Assembly: GCF_008831285.2 (NCBI RefSeq)
Contig: NC_045147.1
Location: 9,888,334 to 9,952,333 of the forward strand
Length of the DNA: 64,000 bases
Direction of reading: 5' to 3'
From: Nymphaea colorata
Taxonomy: Eukaryota > Streptophyta > Magnoliopsida > Nymphaeales > Nymphaeaceae
The translations under genes and the position numbers were made by a program. Shown here one piece after another: positions 12,001 to 24,190 of this stretch. The notes beneath the pieces are model-generated. The model worked only from the letters and a program-made list of their open reading frames with translations, was not told where the DNA came from and did no database searches. How positions within the stretch are numbered: position 1 is the first letter of the stretch; each line of letters opens with the position of its first letter.

Positions 12001-13060
12001 GGTATTTTGCCTTTGACAAAGTAATCACAAAACTTGGATACATAGCAAATCAACTTGACCATTGTGTATATGTTTGGAAAAGTGGGAATCTTTTTTTTAT
12101 CATGTCATTATCTGTCGATGACATTTTATTGACTAGGAATGACAACAATATGGTACTCAAAGCAAAGACTTTGTTAAACAAGAATTCAAAATGAAGGACA
12201 TGGGTCAAGCATCCTATATACTAGAGATAAAGTTCACTCCACATAGAGATCGCTCAAGATAGAGGCTCGAGAACTCTAAGAATGAGCCAAGAACGATATA
12301 TTGACTATATTTGAAGAAATTTCAAATGCAAGATTGCAAACCTATAAAAACTCCCATATTTAAAGGGACAAATGTCAGCACGAGTAATTGTTCTTGGTAA
12401 AGGACAACAGAAATTAAATGTTTCTATGCACAAGTGGTTGGCATTTTAATGTATCTAATGCTTTGCACAAGACCAAGCATAAGTTTTCCTATCGGTCTAG
12501 TGAGTTGTTATCAAAGTAATCCTGGATGGCCTCACTGGCAAGCAGCTAAAAGAATTTTTTAGTATATTAAAGGAACAAAAGGACTGAAATTTTCCTATTA
12601 AGCCGATGACCTAACTCTAGTTGGCTATTCCGATGCAGATTTTGCTGGCTATAAAGACGACAGTAAGTCTATGTTTGGATATGTATTTCTCTTTAGAGGT
12701 GGAGCGATAGCATGCTCTTGTAAGAAACAGGGATGTGCTGCTCTGCATACACAAGAAACAGAGTATGTGACATGTAATGTTGCAACTATCTTTGTTGTTT
12801 GGATAAATCAGTTCTTGAAAGAATTAAAATTAGATCTTGATCATGAACCAGTGCAACTATATTGTGATGATCAGACAGCGATATCTCTTATGAAAAATGG
12901 AGTTGTTAGCTCAAAGTGTAAGCATATAATAATGAAATTCCATTATGTTTACGAAATGATTGAGAAAAATGAAATCTTAGTTGATTATATGTCTACCAAT
13001 AATATAGTAGTCGATCCCTTAGCTAAGGAATATCTGAAGACTTGTTTTCAAAGTATATAG
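9057..13060 (+). pseudogene. Copia-1 gag-pol remnants
   Basis: Gag starts near 9057 (MTSRVGGSELTK). It has a zinc knuckle CYRCEKLGHTKKSC (CX2CX4HX4C) near 9800-9850. The protease active-site block reads CIDWGVSHHIT near 9960-9990, where copia normally has DSGAS, so the DSG triad is changed to DWG. The integrase zinc-binding region has WHERLNH and CELC. Its core has TDIYGPF, IDDFSRF, RSDRGGKY and PQQNGVTERYN (10370-10870). Reverse transcriptase runs from KWVLKKKYK (about 11670) to SVDDILL (about 12113), where YVDD is expected. RNase H ends at 13060 with TNNIVVDPLAKE. Many stops and frameshifts are present, so this is not a working polyprotein. Confidence 0.85.
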
Positions 13061-13249
13061 CATATATGGGGCTAAAATATATTTAATAGGTTGCAATGGA
13101 AAGCCATTGAGTAGAAAACCTCACTATAAAACCTTCAACAAAATTCAAGTCACGATGGACAAACCAATACTGGAAAAACACGTAACTAAAGATTAATAAA
13201 ACCCACACTTAGTGGAAGCAGTTTGGTGGTGTCATGGCCAAGTGGGAGA

Positions 13250-13331
13250 TGTTGAATAGTAGCCTTCAGCCCTATCTCAATATCTCGTAATTGTAAGGGG
13301 GCCCACTCGCAGTTACGAATTCAACTTGAAC
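13250..13331 (+). repeat. Copia-1 3' LTR stub
   Basis: 82 bases directly repeat the start of the 5' LTR (TGTTGAATAGT..., then a matching CCCACTCGCA.TTACGA block). The sequence then switches to inverted LTR at 13334. Confidence 0.75.
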
Positions 13332-13333
13332 GA

Positions 13334-14073
13334 TGTTGGAACGTGACACAGCAGCGAAACGGTGGCTTATATCACCTCTTCGTCTGCGCAGCAGGTCCAC
13401 CAGTGGCTCCAATTTGCACATTGAGAAGCAGCGACAACACCAACTATTGAAAGGAGCAGAAGAATGAGAGAACTTTTGCATACCCATACGAGAGAGGGAG
13501 TGGCAAAAAGTCATGTGGAAGTTTGTATGACAATGGTTCTTGACGTAAGCACGTGAACTATCGAAGTTATAAAACAAGTGAGATATGTGCATCATGTATC
13601 GGTCCAAACTGTTCAACGCAAAAGGAAAGCATGTTGGTCTCATTAGTAAATGAACATTGTCTACATGCATGGTTTGACCAATAGCTAGGATCAAGTCAAC
13701 TGAAATTGGCTGGATTAGGAGCGGGTCTCCCTTCCAATTCAATCATCAAACAACAAAAGAGGATCCAATGTATGATGGCTTAGACTTTTAGGAATTATTT
13801 GGCAACAATAATCCAAAAAATGGAGCAAATCACATAATACAATTACAAGTGTTATGTGGATCTGCTTCATTTTTTTTATGAATAATAACAATGTGTTACT
13901 ATTACCCAACAACCTCTTAAAAGCTTTGAAAATTCATGAATTGTGATTTTGGCATTTAGAATGTGTCTCTTGACGCAATCACTTTTTTCTACTGTGAGGC
14001 TCACTTTAGGGTAATCACCCAAGCATTAACCTTAAATTGGTGTATTGCTGGGCTTAAATAGTCAGCCTCACAG
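13334..14073 (-). repeat. Inverted, interrupted LTR of the copia-1 family
   Basis: 13334-13463 is the reverse complement of the last part of the copia-1 LTR, beginning exactly at its terminal TGTTGG equivalent. 13992-14073 is the reverse complement of its middle. Between them lie about 530 bases not found in the 5' LTR. The first part of this LTR (the right-hand end here) is missing. It may be a second element inserted in the opposite direction into the 3' LTR and then deleted. Confidence 0.7.
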
Positions 14074-14886
14074 GATATGCACTAAAACTTTTGCATGATA
14101 TGCAACTGAAGGGACTTAATCCAGATCCATTTATAATTACTACTCTTTTGTAGATTTCTTCTCATGAAGCTTCATTAAAGGTGGTAAAAGAGATTCATGC
14201 TTATGTAATCAAGAATGAATTGGATTTGGATACTGCTGCTAGGATTGCCCTCGTTCATATGTATGCAAAATTTGGAAATGTCAGTTGGGCAAATGTTATT
14301 TTTTCAAGCATAAGAAAGAAGGATGTCATCCCTTGGAATGCTATAATAGGAGGTTATGGTAGGAATGGCCATGATAGATTGGCGCTCTGCCTTTTCAAGC
14401 AGATGAAAGAGAACCAAATCATGTGACAATGGTGCTCTGCCTTTTCAAGCAGATGAAGTAGCATGACTAATGAGTACAAATTTCTACCAAGTATGGAGCA
14501 GTATGCTTGCATTGTCGATCTTCTCAGTTGTTCAGGACGTTTTGAGGAAGCAATGGATTTCATTAATAGAATGGCGCTTGAACCTGATAGAGGCATTTGG
14601 GCGCTCTTTGCTTGCTGCTTGCAAAACTCATCAGAATGTCAAACTTGTGTAGGTTGCTGCCGAGCAGCTGTTCCGATTAGAGCCAAAGAATACTAGAAAC
14701 TATGTGACTCTTTCCAATATTTTTACTAGAGCTGGCCGGTGGGATGATGCAGCAAGTGTTAGAAAGATGATGGAAGGAAGGGGACTGATAAAGCCACATG
14801 GGTTTAGTTTGGTAGAGGCTGAAATCCAACTTCCTGCAGGAGGTGAGAAAAAAAATCAGTGGAAGCTTATCAGCTTTCTCCCATGA
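14074..14886 (+). pseudogene. PLS-class PPR pseudogene, C-terminal part with E-type domain
   Basis: Coding resumes with ALKLLHDMQLKGLNPDP. A stop follows, then VKEIHAYVIKNELDLDT, ALVHMYAKFGNVSWAN and KKDVIPWNAIIGGYGRNGH. After frameshifts come PSMEQYACIVDLLS, CSGRFEEAMDFINRM, LACKTHQNVKLV, AAEQLFRLEPKNTRNYVTLS and AGRWDDAASVRKMMEGRG. The last group is the E motif that follows the repeats in organelle RNA-editing PPR proteins. No DYW deaminase domain is seen before 14886. A 27-base piece at 14381-14407 is repeated at 14431-14457 beside one of the frame breaks. Confidence 0.87.
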
Positions 14887-16270
14887 ACATATGATTTTGA
14901 TCTTTTCCTCGGTGACACATGTAAACTCATCGTAGCATCCTGTGTAAACTTAAAAATGGGTCAAAAGTGGATTTAAATGGCTGATACTATACTCAGACGA
15001 AAAGTGATAAAAGAATAGGATTTGCAGTTACAGCAAGGACGCCCCTGGCTGTTATGTAGACAGTATGCTGCTAAGAGGTGTGTAGGTGTAGATTTTGCTG
15101 CAAACTTGCTTGGCTTTTCCACCATATCTAGTCCCACTTGTTGACTATATAGTAGGCGACTCAGAAAAACTTAGCCTAAAAGATCTTTTTCTTGGAAAAT
15201 GGGAGCTAGCACATTCCAAAGATTGAATCTCCCATATCACTGGCTGGAGGCAAATCAAGGACAAGTTATCATTGTAAATCCATACAAAACTTCCTGAATA
15301 AAAAAAATTTGATAGTTATATATATCTAGTTTCCTGCCTTCAATTTTTATTCATGAAGAAAACAACCCAATAAAACTCCAATGGATTATGCATCTAGTAA
15401 AAGAAATATAAGCTCACCAACAACATTCAAAGTGGTGCCAGTTGAAAGAATCTCTCAATGCACTTCACCCCAAGAATCTAAACATAAAGCTCATGTCAAA
15501 GTATGTAGGTCACGTTGTTATACTTTTCCATTTTTGCTGGCATGGAATATTTGTACCACGAACCTGAAGTCCTTGTAGATAATTACCACTTACAATCGCC
15601 TTGACTTCTCACAGATCCTTACTAGCAATAGATAAAACTATGATAATGGCTTGTTTGGCACCAACAACATACAGCCTTCCGAGTCCATCATCCTAAACTA
15701 GATCAGCGAATAAATCACAACTTCGACAAAAACATCTTTTCAAAGAAAAAAGAAGAGGGGGGATGGCAAAGCCAAACAGAGGCAAGTAAAATTGAAAATG
15801 TTAGATTGAAGATTACAGATGACCCTGAAATATACTCTGAAAGACAAAATCTACAAACACATCCATGCCAAAGGAAAGCAGCCATCGTTAAAAACATCAG
15901 AATTGGAACATGCATCACATAAAATCCTTCAATCGATTAGATATCCCACACACAAAGTCGTTCAATTGGTCAACCTTTGTCACAGACTTTAGAATCTCTG
16001 CATCCCTTTAGAGAAAAGCACCATGATCACGTTAGCACATGAATATATCCATGGACCAACTTAGCAAACCTCTAAAATCACAAAATAAACTAGGAAAAGG
16101 CAGAAGCAATTACACTCATATATTGTTATCCTCTTCTACTCTTCCTCTATGAGCATTTTTTTCCTGCTTTGTGCATCTATCTCCACACTTTCACGGGAAG
16201 GGAAGAAATGCTCACATTCCCTCTATTTGATATGATTGAAGATAATGCCAATCAAAGAAAAAATTTGCAG
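14887..16270. other. Intergenic, nothing recognised
   Basis: AT-rich DNA without coding similarity that I can see. Open frames here (for example 15381-15578) show no domain. Confidence 0.5.
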
Positions 16271-16497
16271 GAGGATACTACGGTGGGTATGCATTTCGCT
16301 GATGAATGAATGATCAAAGCAAGATCAGTTATGCATGATTCAAGCAGAGAAGTATTGACAAAATAAAGGATTCCATAACAACGGATAGTGTTTAGCAGAT
16401 ACAGACAATACTTATTGTAATTTCTTGTACATGATTGTATCTACAAGCCTTCATATGGACCATAATGAATTACTCTGAGATTTCATCATCCCACCTT

Positions 16498-16780
16498 TTC
16501 CTTTGGTACCAGAGCAAATTATTGATCTAGGGATGGCTTCCAGCACGAGTTCATCATCTTCAACCTCTTCCACAAAGTTCCCTTACCCATTTTCCTGGAA
16601 TTTTGCTAATTTGGTGTCAATAAAATTGACACGAAATAACTCTCTGCTATGGAAGACCTTGCTCTCTGGTCTGATAGAGAGCTAGAGCTCCATGGCTTCA
16701 TCAACGACGTCACACCAAAAGCAAATCAATTTGTGACCATCAAAAACTGGAACCACATACATATTATCAATTATGGAGAT
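16498..16780 (+). mobile_element. Copia 5' fragment: primer-binding site and gag start
   Basis: TTTGGTACCAGAGC at about 16502-16515 resembles the tRNA-Met primer site. The ATG at 16533 opens MASSTSSSSSTSSTKFPYPF, then NFANLVSIKLTRNN and LLWKTLL. This is the typical start of a copia gag of the 'kLt..NYLlWk.q' type. A TAG at 16683 interrupts LIES*ELHGFIND, where the family has Q, so CAG to TAG is likely. Similarity fades after about 16780 and no pol follows. The LTR upstream is not resolved. Confidence 0.7.
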
Positions 16781-16900
16781 CAGATAGATTGCTTCACAAA
16801 TAGGAATGTACAAGGAGCGAGTCAGTGTAAGCTACATATTGTTTGGCTCGAGTTCGACTTGATAAACCTGAGTTCATGCTCCAATTCAACTAGTTTAACA

Positions 16901-17540
16901 CCCTGCTTGGATGGAGGGAAAGGGGATGAAAGAACAGTCAATCCTTTGTTTTATTGATAATTAAGAAGAAAGGAAAGTAAAAAAACTTGTTTTGTTGCAA
17001 AGGAAGAAAACAGAAAAGGAGGGAATGAAAATGATGCTCTGATGTAAATCCAATCCTTCCAAAATTGGAGGGATTGAGAAAGAAAGGAATGACTTATCGT
17101 TTTTTATCATATATGCCCTTTCTTTTTCTTGATGCATGCATGAATAATGTTTTATGTGATAGCAGCATTTTTTTCGATCTAGAGTTTCTTTTTACCACCA
17201 TTCACGTAAACCATCACAACAAAGAAGCTTCTAGGTTTGTCTCTCTTGTCTTTTCTATCTATTTTTTTACCACCGTTCATGACGCCCCCATGTCCATCGT
17301 CTGGTGTAGGGGTATTATTGTAAAGTAATGTACATTCTATCATTTCCTTTCATTTATGTAGTTCAAATAAACATGATTTTAGCAATTTCTTCCTTCCTAT
17401 CCAAACAAGGTTTATAATCACATTTTTCCTTCTCTTTCCTTTCATTTCCTTTCATTTGTCATTTCATTTCCCTCCCTTTCTTTTTCTTTCCTTTTTCACC
17501 CTTCTCTTTCCTTTCCATTCCCTCCATCCCAACAAAGCAT
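16901..17540. mobile_element. Candidate non-autonomous DNA element with terminal inverted repeats
   Basis: The left end CCTGCTTGGATGGAGGGAA and the reverse complement of the right end (GCTTTGTTGGGATGGAGGGAA) match closely. Purine-rich tracts follow the left end and pyrimidine-rich tracts (repeated CTTTCC) precede the right end. The inside has no transposase. I could not settle a target-site duplication. Flanking DNA on both sides has degenerate CTCGAGTT motifs, so it may sit inside another repeat. Confidence 0.45.
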
Positions 17541-17684
17541 AAATGAAAATAAAAACCACAAAAAGATGTTAAAATTCATGAAAAACTCGACATAGCTCTA
17601 ATGATTAACAAACATGAAGGTACAAGCTGAATCAAGTTTAAACGAGTTAAGCTCATGTAACTCAAATTTACTCATTTATAATAC

Positions 17685-19969
17685 CTGTGAGGGCCCTTGT
17701 CTGCCGGTCCAGCAACCTTTCGTCCCTCCCCACCACCACTTCCTCCCACAACTTCGAGCTTGCCTTTGGCGACGTCACAGACCTCACTTCCCTCCTCGAG
17801 GCGTTCTCCGGCTGTGACGTCCTCTTCCACACTGCTGCCATCGTCGAGCCTTGGGTCCTTAACCCCTCCGTACTCTTTACCGTGAGTCATTCTTTCTTTT
17901 GGAAGGCGAATGCTTTGGGACATAGTTTGAATTTGGGTGGCCTACCCAGTAGGAAGAACTCGCTAAATCGACAGAGTTGGGACATTTTGGCACCTTTTAA
18001 TGAGCGTCGTAGATTTTTGCTTAAATAATTGGTAATTCGGGGCTTTGTTTCTCGTGAAGGTAAATGTTGAAGGATTGAGGAATGTGCTGCTAGCGTTTAG
18101 TCCAACGAGTTCTATGCAGAAGATGGTGTATACCTCGTCCTTCTTTGCTCTTGGGCCTACTGACGGATGTATCGGTAATGAGATGCAGGTGACGTTGCCT
18201 TTCATATCGGCCTTACTTGGGAAAATGTAACACGAGACGAATAATTTTTGGTGGCTTACCTTTTAAAAGTTCCACGACAAAAACAAACTAAGGTTAGTGT
18301 TTATTCTGATTGATTGATTCAGGCTACATGTTGTGGACCATATATCTGGGTCCGGATTCTTCTCTTTTCTAGTAAGAGGAATGTGAACCATTTCTCAGAA
18401 AGGCAAAGCAAAAGCATAAAGAAAAGTAAAGCCCAGACGTCTCAGTGGCATTAGGAGGACCTTGTGAGTCCGAGGGGGGACTTTGCCCTAGGCTGCTTCG
18501 TTCTTCTCAGGGTTGGACTCAATACTCGGTTTCATCAAGTCTCTGCCAGTCGTATCATCTTATAAAAGTGCAGGTGTTGCTGTTTCAAACATATGGAAAG
18601 ATATTCCTATTCATCTTCAATTAATATCCTGCCATAGCACCTTCTAGGTTTTATTCCTTAAGACCTTTCAATCCTTGCAAAGAAAAGGTCCTATAGTTAC
18701 CCATGCACACACACGTATGTATATATCAATATCAGAAATGCATCATCGAGTTTTATTGGTGAAATTTTTCTTGATTATTAGTCAAGATCTCAAGTAAATA
18801 TTAGATTCTTAGGAATTCAAAGCAAAAAAAGATATAAAAGTAACGGATACCTAACCTTCTTACAAAAACATTGATCAAAATTCAAAATACTTAATAATAT
18901 GTTGGAAGAAACCTCGGAGCATTTAAAACTACTAAAAAATCCATCAAAGGGAAAAACACAATGAGAATGTCTTTTCTTCATTTTGGCTTTCTTTTTCATA
19001 AATGTCCTGATTTTTTCCTTTTTAAAATACAGCCTATATAGGGATGCACTCACACAAGACTTCTCCATTCGTTTTTAGTATTGTAGAATATGTTAGGGCA
19101 GGATTCAAGTAACACGTCATTGCATGAGTGGCATGATGAAGTGGCCCTATCCACCTCTCATCTATGATCCTGCACTCAAACAATTACTTATTTAATTGTT
19201 TCTTCAGGAAGAAATTCTGCACGGACTTCTGCTTGATTTATTGGTTGGTATCCATGTGTCAGGGATGATATGATCATTGAGACTATTTGACAATATGAAG
19301 TTGTAGGGTGCCAACCACTGTTGCTCCTATTGGGTTTTTTCCATTGTTGTTGCCCTTTACATGTTTAGAACAACCAACCATTTTACTTTTCAAGATAGGA
19401 AGGACTGTTGGTTTTATGTTTCTATTTCGATCTTGTCAGATTATAGAGCACTTCAGCGGGCGTTTACCAGGCTATGTTGGCAAGGGCAATGAAAGGTTTT
19501 GCTTTTCCCATGTTGACGATGTAATACATGGACATATAGCAGCACTGGACAGAGGGAAAATTGGTGAAAGGTATTTACTTGGTGGAGAAAATGCATCTTT
19601 TGCTGATGTATTTGACATTGCTGCCATGGTCACTGGAACACAACGGCCTTCATTTCACATTCCGTTGTGGCTAGTGGAAATCTACGGTTGGATGAGCGTG
19701 TTTTGGGCCCGTCTCACAGGAACGATTCCTTTAATTAGTTATCCAGTGAGTGTCATAATCCTCATAGAATTCTTTCCTCTTTTTATTTGATTTTCTGATA
19801 TAAGTATTCCACATTTCACTTACTGCAGATAGTGCTTGTAATGAGACACCAGTGGGTTTATTCTTCTGACAAGGCGAAGGAAGAGCTCAATTACAAGCCA
19901 AGAAATTTAAAGGAAGGTTTAACTGAGGTTATGACGTGGTTGAAGAGTGTAGGAAAAATAAATTATTGA
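17685..19969 (+). pseudogene. FLDH-like pseudogene (partial duplicate of 872-4870)
   Basis: Remaining pieces are most of exon 1 (17685-17881), exon 2 (18060-18188), exon 4 (19440-19745) and exon 5 (19829-19969). Their frames and splice sites are intact. The first 76 bases of coding sequence, with the start codon and the GATGYLG nucleotide-binding motif, are absent. Exon 3, with the catalytic YxxxK, is deleted. No promoter is carried over. Splicing exon 2 to exon 4 would keep frame, since all introns are phase 0, but the product could not work as a dehydrogenase. Most changes in exons 4 and 5 are substitutions without stops, so loss is recent or conversion has occurred. Confidence 0.92.
18403..18545. 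other. Filler DNA at the exon-3 deletion in copy B
   Basis: 143 bases unlike anything at this place in copy A replace about 1.27 kb containing exon 3. The inserted piece is richer in G and C than its surroundings (for example GGAGGACCTTGTGAGTCCGA). I do not recognise its source. Confidence 0.6.
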
Positions 19970-20135
19970 ACTTGCACATTGGCCATCTCTCTTTACCAAA
20001 TTGTATCACCATTAGACTAGTGCAAATAAAGGGGCCACCATTAGACTAGTGGGACGAAATTGTAATTAATGGTTCTTCAAAGTTTATGAAGTACAACAAT
20101 CTCCAGTGATATTTACGCTCTCTACTTTTGAGCAT

Positions 20136-20377
20136 TGTAGAAGCAAGAGAAATGAAACAAGGAGACAAACTTACGTGGAAAACCCTCAACACAAGGAAAA
20201 AACCACGGATGAGGAGGTCTGGCACTCACTAGCAGCCAGGCGTTCTCTCTCTACAAATTTTTTATTCACTCATTAAAAACAAGATTACATGGGTATAAAT
20301 AGAACCCAACAAGACAGCAGATTGAATCGGATCTAGACCCAGACCAAATGATCTAAAAACAACAAAACTTGTCAACA
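20136..20377 (-). repeat. Copia-2 3' LTR
   Basis: 242 bases, the right-hand member of the pair in element orientation. It abuts the polypurine tract at about 20378-20389. Confidence 0.9.
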
Positions 20378-23300
20378 CTCCCCCTCAAGTTGGGCATACA
20401 TATCAAACATGCCCAACTTGGATATATTTTTCTCGAACAAGGTCAAAGACAATGCTTTAGTCAGAACATCGGTTGTCTGATCTTTGGACTTCATGTATGG
20501 TAGGGCCAACTCTTTATCATCAATTCTCCCAGATAAAGTGATGGTAAATCTCAACATGCTTTGTTCTGTCATGTGACACTGGGTTGTTGGCAAAGTTGAT
20601 TGCGACTTATTATCACAATATATCTCCATTGGCCCTTCAATTTTTATACTAATATCAGTCAATAATACCTTCAGCCATAGTAGCTCAAAAACTCTCATAG
20701 CAACTGTTCTGTATTCAGCTTCTGCCTAGAGCGAGAGCAAACATCTTGTCTCTTGCTCCTCCATACTATGAGATTCCCTTCCAAGCAGACACAGTAGCCT
20801 GAGGTGGACCTCCTAGTATCAACACAGTCTACTCAGTCAACATCAAAATACCCTTCAATCTCAAGAGGGCCTTGCTTAATATATAGGAGCCCCTTGTCGG
20901 GATTTCTCTTCAAGTAACACAAGATCTTGTCGACAGCCTTCAAATGAGTATCTATTGGAGCAAGCATGAATTGACTCATCACATTCACAACAAAGGTAAT
21001 ATCAGATCTAGTGAGAGTAAGATAGATCAACTTTGCAACCAGACGTTGATATCTTCCATTGGCCTCTTCACATAGAGGTTCTCCATCTTTAATATTGAAC
21101 TTGTGTCCAACATCTAGTGAAGTAGAAGCAGGCCTACACCCCAGTTTTTCAGTCTCCTTTAGTAAATATAAAGTGTACTTTCGTTGATTCAACACAAAGC
21201 TCATGCCAGACCTAGCGATTTCAATGCCAAGAAAATATCTTAGTTTGCCAAGGTCCTTGAGATTAAACTCGACAACTAATAACTTCTTTAATTTTGTTAT
21301 CTCATCTTTATCATCGCCTGTAACAATCATATCATCAACATAGACTAACAAAAGAGTCACTTTATGCTTCTTCCTCTTTACAAAGAGAGTATGATCTTCA
21401 TTGATTATAACCATGTTGTCTCATAACTAGTTTAAGTCATTCAAACTATGCTCGGGGAGATTGCTTGAGTCCATATAAAGCTTTCCTCAATTTGCAGTAT
21501 TTTTGATGTTCTTCATATTCTGGGGGCATACAGATATACACCTCCTCTTCAATGTCTCCATTGAGAAAAGCATTATTAACGACAAGTTGGTACATCTTCC
21601 ACTTTTTTATCACCGCTAAAGAGATAATAACTCTAACAGTCTTCATTTTTGCAACAGGAGCAAAAGTCTCCAAATAGTCAATTCCATATTTCTGACTGAA
21701 CAACCTGGCAACAAAGTGAGCTTTGTACCTATCAACACTCTCATCTGGTTTGTAATTGATGGTGTAAACCCACTTAGATCCAACTAGATGAACCGCTTTA
21801 GGGATCTTTACCACCTCTCATGTCTTGTTTTTGTTCAGAGCTTCCATTTCTTCTTACATTGCATGAGTCCACCTGAAATCGCTCTGAGCCTCAGTGACAG
21901 TCCTGGGAATGACAGCCAAAGAAAGCAATGATATAAAACATTTTTAGTATTTGCTCATTTTAGAATATGATACGAAGTTACCAATAGGGTGTTGAGTACA
22001 TGACCTGACCCCGTTTCTAAGGGCGATGGGTAGCTCTTCATTAGCAACTTTTGTTTGAAACTCCTTTTCAACTGACTCTTCCCGAGCAAGACTTGGGTCA
22101 TCCAGGGAAGGTGTAGCATTGGTATTGGGAATAGAATTCCTTCTAGCAGTCACCTCATTTATAAGCAATCTTCTCCTAGAATAAACCCGCCCAAACAAGT
22201 GGTTACGTTCTTCCTCAATCCCCGTAGAACAACCTTCATCCTTCTTGTGCTCAAGAACATATGTAATTGTCACTTGACTCTCTTCTCTTTTGTATTCTAG
22301 AAAATCTGTGAATTGAATTTCTTCACTTGGAGAATACTCTTTCTTTGACATAGACTTTTCCCCTGAAGAGAATTCTCACCAAAATATGAGACATGTTCCA
22401 AGAAAGTGACATCCTTGGTGACATAGAGAATAGCCAACAAATACACCCTTAATCGACCTTGGATCAAGTTTTTTAACATTAAGATTGTGATTATGAATGA
22501 AGCAGACACATCCAAAGACATGAGGCAGAAGAGAAAAGGGTTGATGACTCCCTAGTATCATAGAATGGGGAGTCCGCCCATTTAGCACATGACTAGGCAT
22601 ACGACTAATCAAATATGCACTAGTGAGAACAACATCACCCCAATATTGTTTTGGAAGATTCCTTTAAAACAAGAGGGCCCTGGTGACATTAAGTAACTGA
22701 CGATTCTTCCTCTCAGCCACCCCATTTTGGGGGGAGTATAACTACAAGACGTCTCATAAACAATCCCCTTCTTCCAAAAGAAATCATCAACAGATCGACA
22801 CACATACTCACAAGTATTGTCAGATCGAAAGGTCTTAACAAATCCTCCATATTGAGTCTCCACAAAAATGATAAAAGTCTCTATGATATTAGACACTTTA
22901 CTATGATCTTTCAGTAAGTATACAAAAGTATTACGACAGTAATCATCTGTAAAGGTTATAAAGTACTGAAACCCATGACAGGAATGAATTCCCAAAGGCC
23001 CCCACACATCAGAATGGATCAAGAAAAAAAACTTCATTAGTAGGAGTGGTGGAAATAGGGTATGAAGCCCTAACATATTTAGCAAATTGACATACATCAC
23101 AAGTATCATATTTGTATCCAAATTCGAACATAAATAAGGGAATAACTATTTCAAAATTTCAAAAGGAAGATGCCTAAGACGTTCATGCCTAAGCTAGTCT
23201 TGGAGGCAATTCCACGTATCATCAGAATAGTAGTCAAATTCTTCCCATTTTGATTTCAATGTCGCATGAAAATTAGCCACAGAAAGCCCCCCTTGTTGTA

Positions 23301-23752
23301 GAGCATAGATGTCCTTCATCAGCTAGCACACACAAACATCCTTCTTCTTTTGGCCATACATTTGTTCCAAAATACACCACGTCTCCGGCAATCCTCTTAC
23401 GAAGGATAATGGGCTGAATATCAGAGGATACAGAGTTAACAATCCAATTTTTGACTTAATTGTCTTCAAGAAACCAAGTATCTCATGCAGGGCTCGTCTC
23501 AAGAGGTTGAGCCTTCTTTTCATTGGTATATGCAATTTGCCTCTGACTAGCAATCCCCATAGTAATAGCGGCAGACCATTGAAGATAGTTATGTTTAGTG
23601 AGGCGGATGGTGGTGACTTGCACAAGAACATTTTCTGTTTTATGGGCTCCCACTTCTACACTAAATTCAGACGTCACAGCAGGAAGCAACATCGCAGAAA
23701 GCTGCAATAGACAACGACCAGAGAAAAACAAGCGTCCGACAGAGATGAACAA
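20372..23752 (-). pseudogene. Copia-2 gag-pol remnants
   Basis: Gag remnant near 23660-23330 (VTTIRLTKHNYLQWSAAI). Integrase core at 23121-22600 with SDVWGPLG, FITFTDDYCRNTFVY and FRSDNTCEY. Then VLNGRTPHSMIL and GCVCFIHNHN of the integrase C-terminal side. Reverse transcriptase at 21814-20833 with [43 protein letters not shown] and an intact LLVYVDDMIVTG. RNase H ends near 20372 with MEIYCDNKS and KDQTTDVLTKALS. Protease is not found between gag and integrase, so that part appears deleted. Stops and frameshifts break it into at least six pieces. Confidence 0.85.
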
Positions 23753-24190
23753 CGAAAACCGACGGCAGCGACAGGAGAAGGATCGGGCGACAGGCCGACA
23801 AGTCCTTCCCTTCCAAGCACAGACGTTGTACTATCTCCCAGCAACAATATCAAAAGGATATACAATAAAACGTCAACATAGCAGAGCCTCACGACTGGGC
23901 ATAAATGAACAGCTCATGGGGCAACTCCAGCGACAGCAAGATCCTCACCCAACGCAACATGAACAGAGAGCGTTGAGCAAAAACGTTGTAGTAAGGAGCA
24001 ACGTCGCACAACATAGACAAAACGTAGAGTGTAGCTGCAAGGACTCATTGTTGGAACTCTATGACAAAACCTCACCAGAATGATCAACGCAGCACGACCA
24101 AACAGAGTTGTTCGAGTATGGTGACTGCAGCAACGATACGATCCCTCGTCCAAGGCAACCCCAGTAGAAAAGAAAATCAGAACCTAGTCA

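Larger units (their letters stand above)
8566..14073 (+). mobile_element. Copia-1: decayed Ty1/copia retrotransposon inside the PPR gene, with rearranged 3' end
   Basis: The 5' LTR (8566-9020) starts TGTTGG and ends AACA. A primer-binding site related to TGGTATCAGAGC follows. The order gag, protease, integrase, reverse transcriptase, RNase H is typical of copia. A polypurine stretch AAGTGGGAGA lies just before 13250, where a direct 3' LTR stub begins. After 82 bases the stub passes into an inverted LTR-derived segment (13334-14073). The left flank of the element is AACTG, and AACTG also occurs after the right boundary within a longer repeated piece of PPR coding sequence. All reading frames are broken. 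Confidence 0.85.

Noticed and set aside
23598-24083. 161-codon open frame on the plus strand
   Set aside because: It lies antisense to the copia-2 gag and leader region, has a biased Arg/Gln composition, and matches no family.
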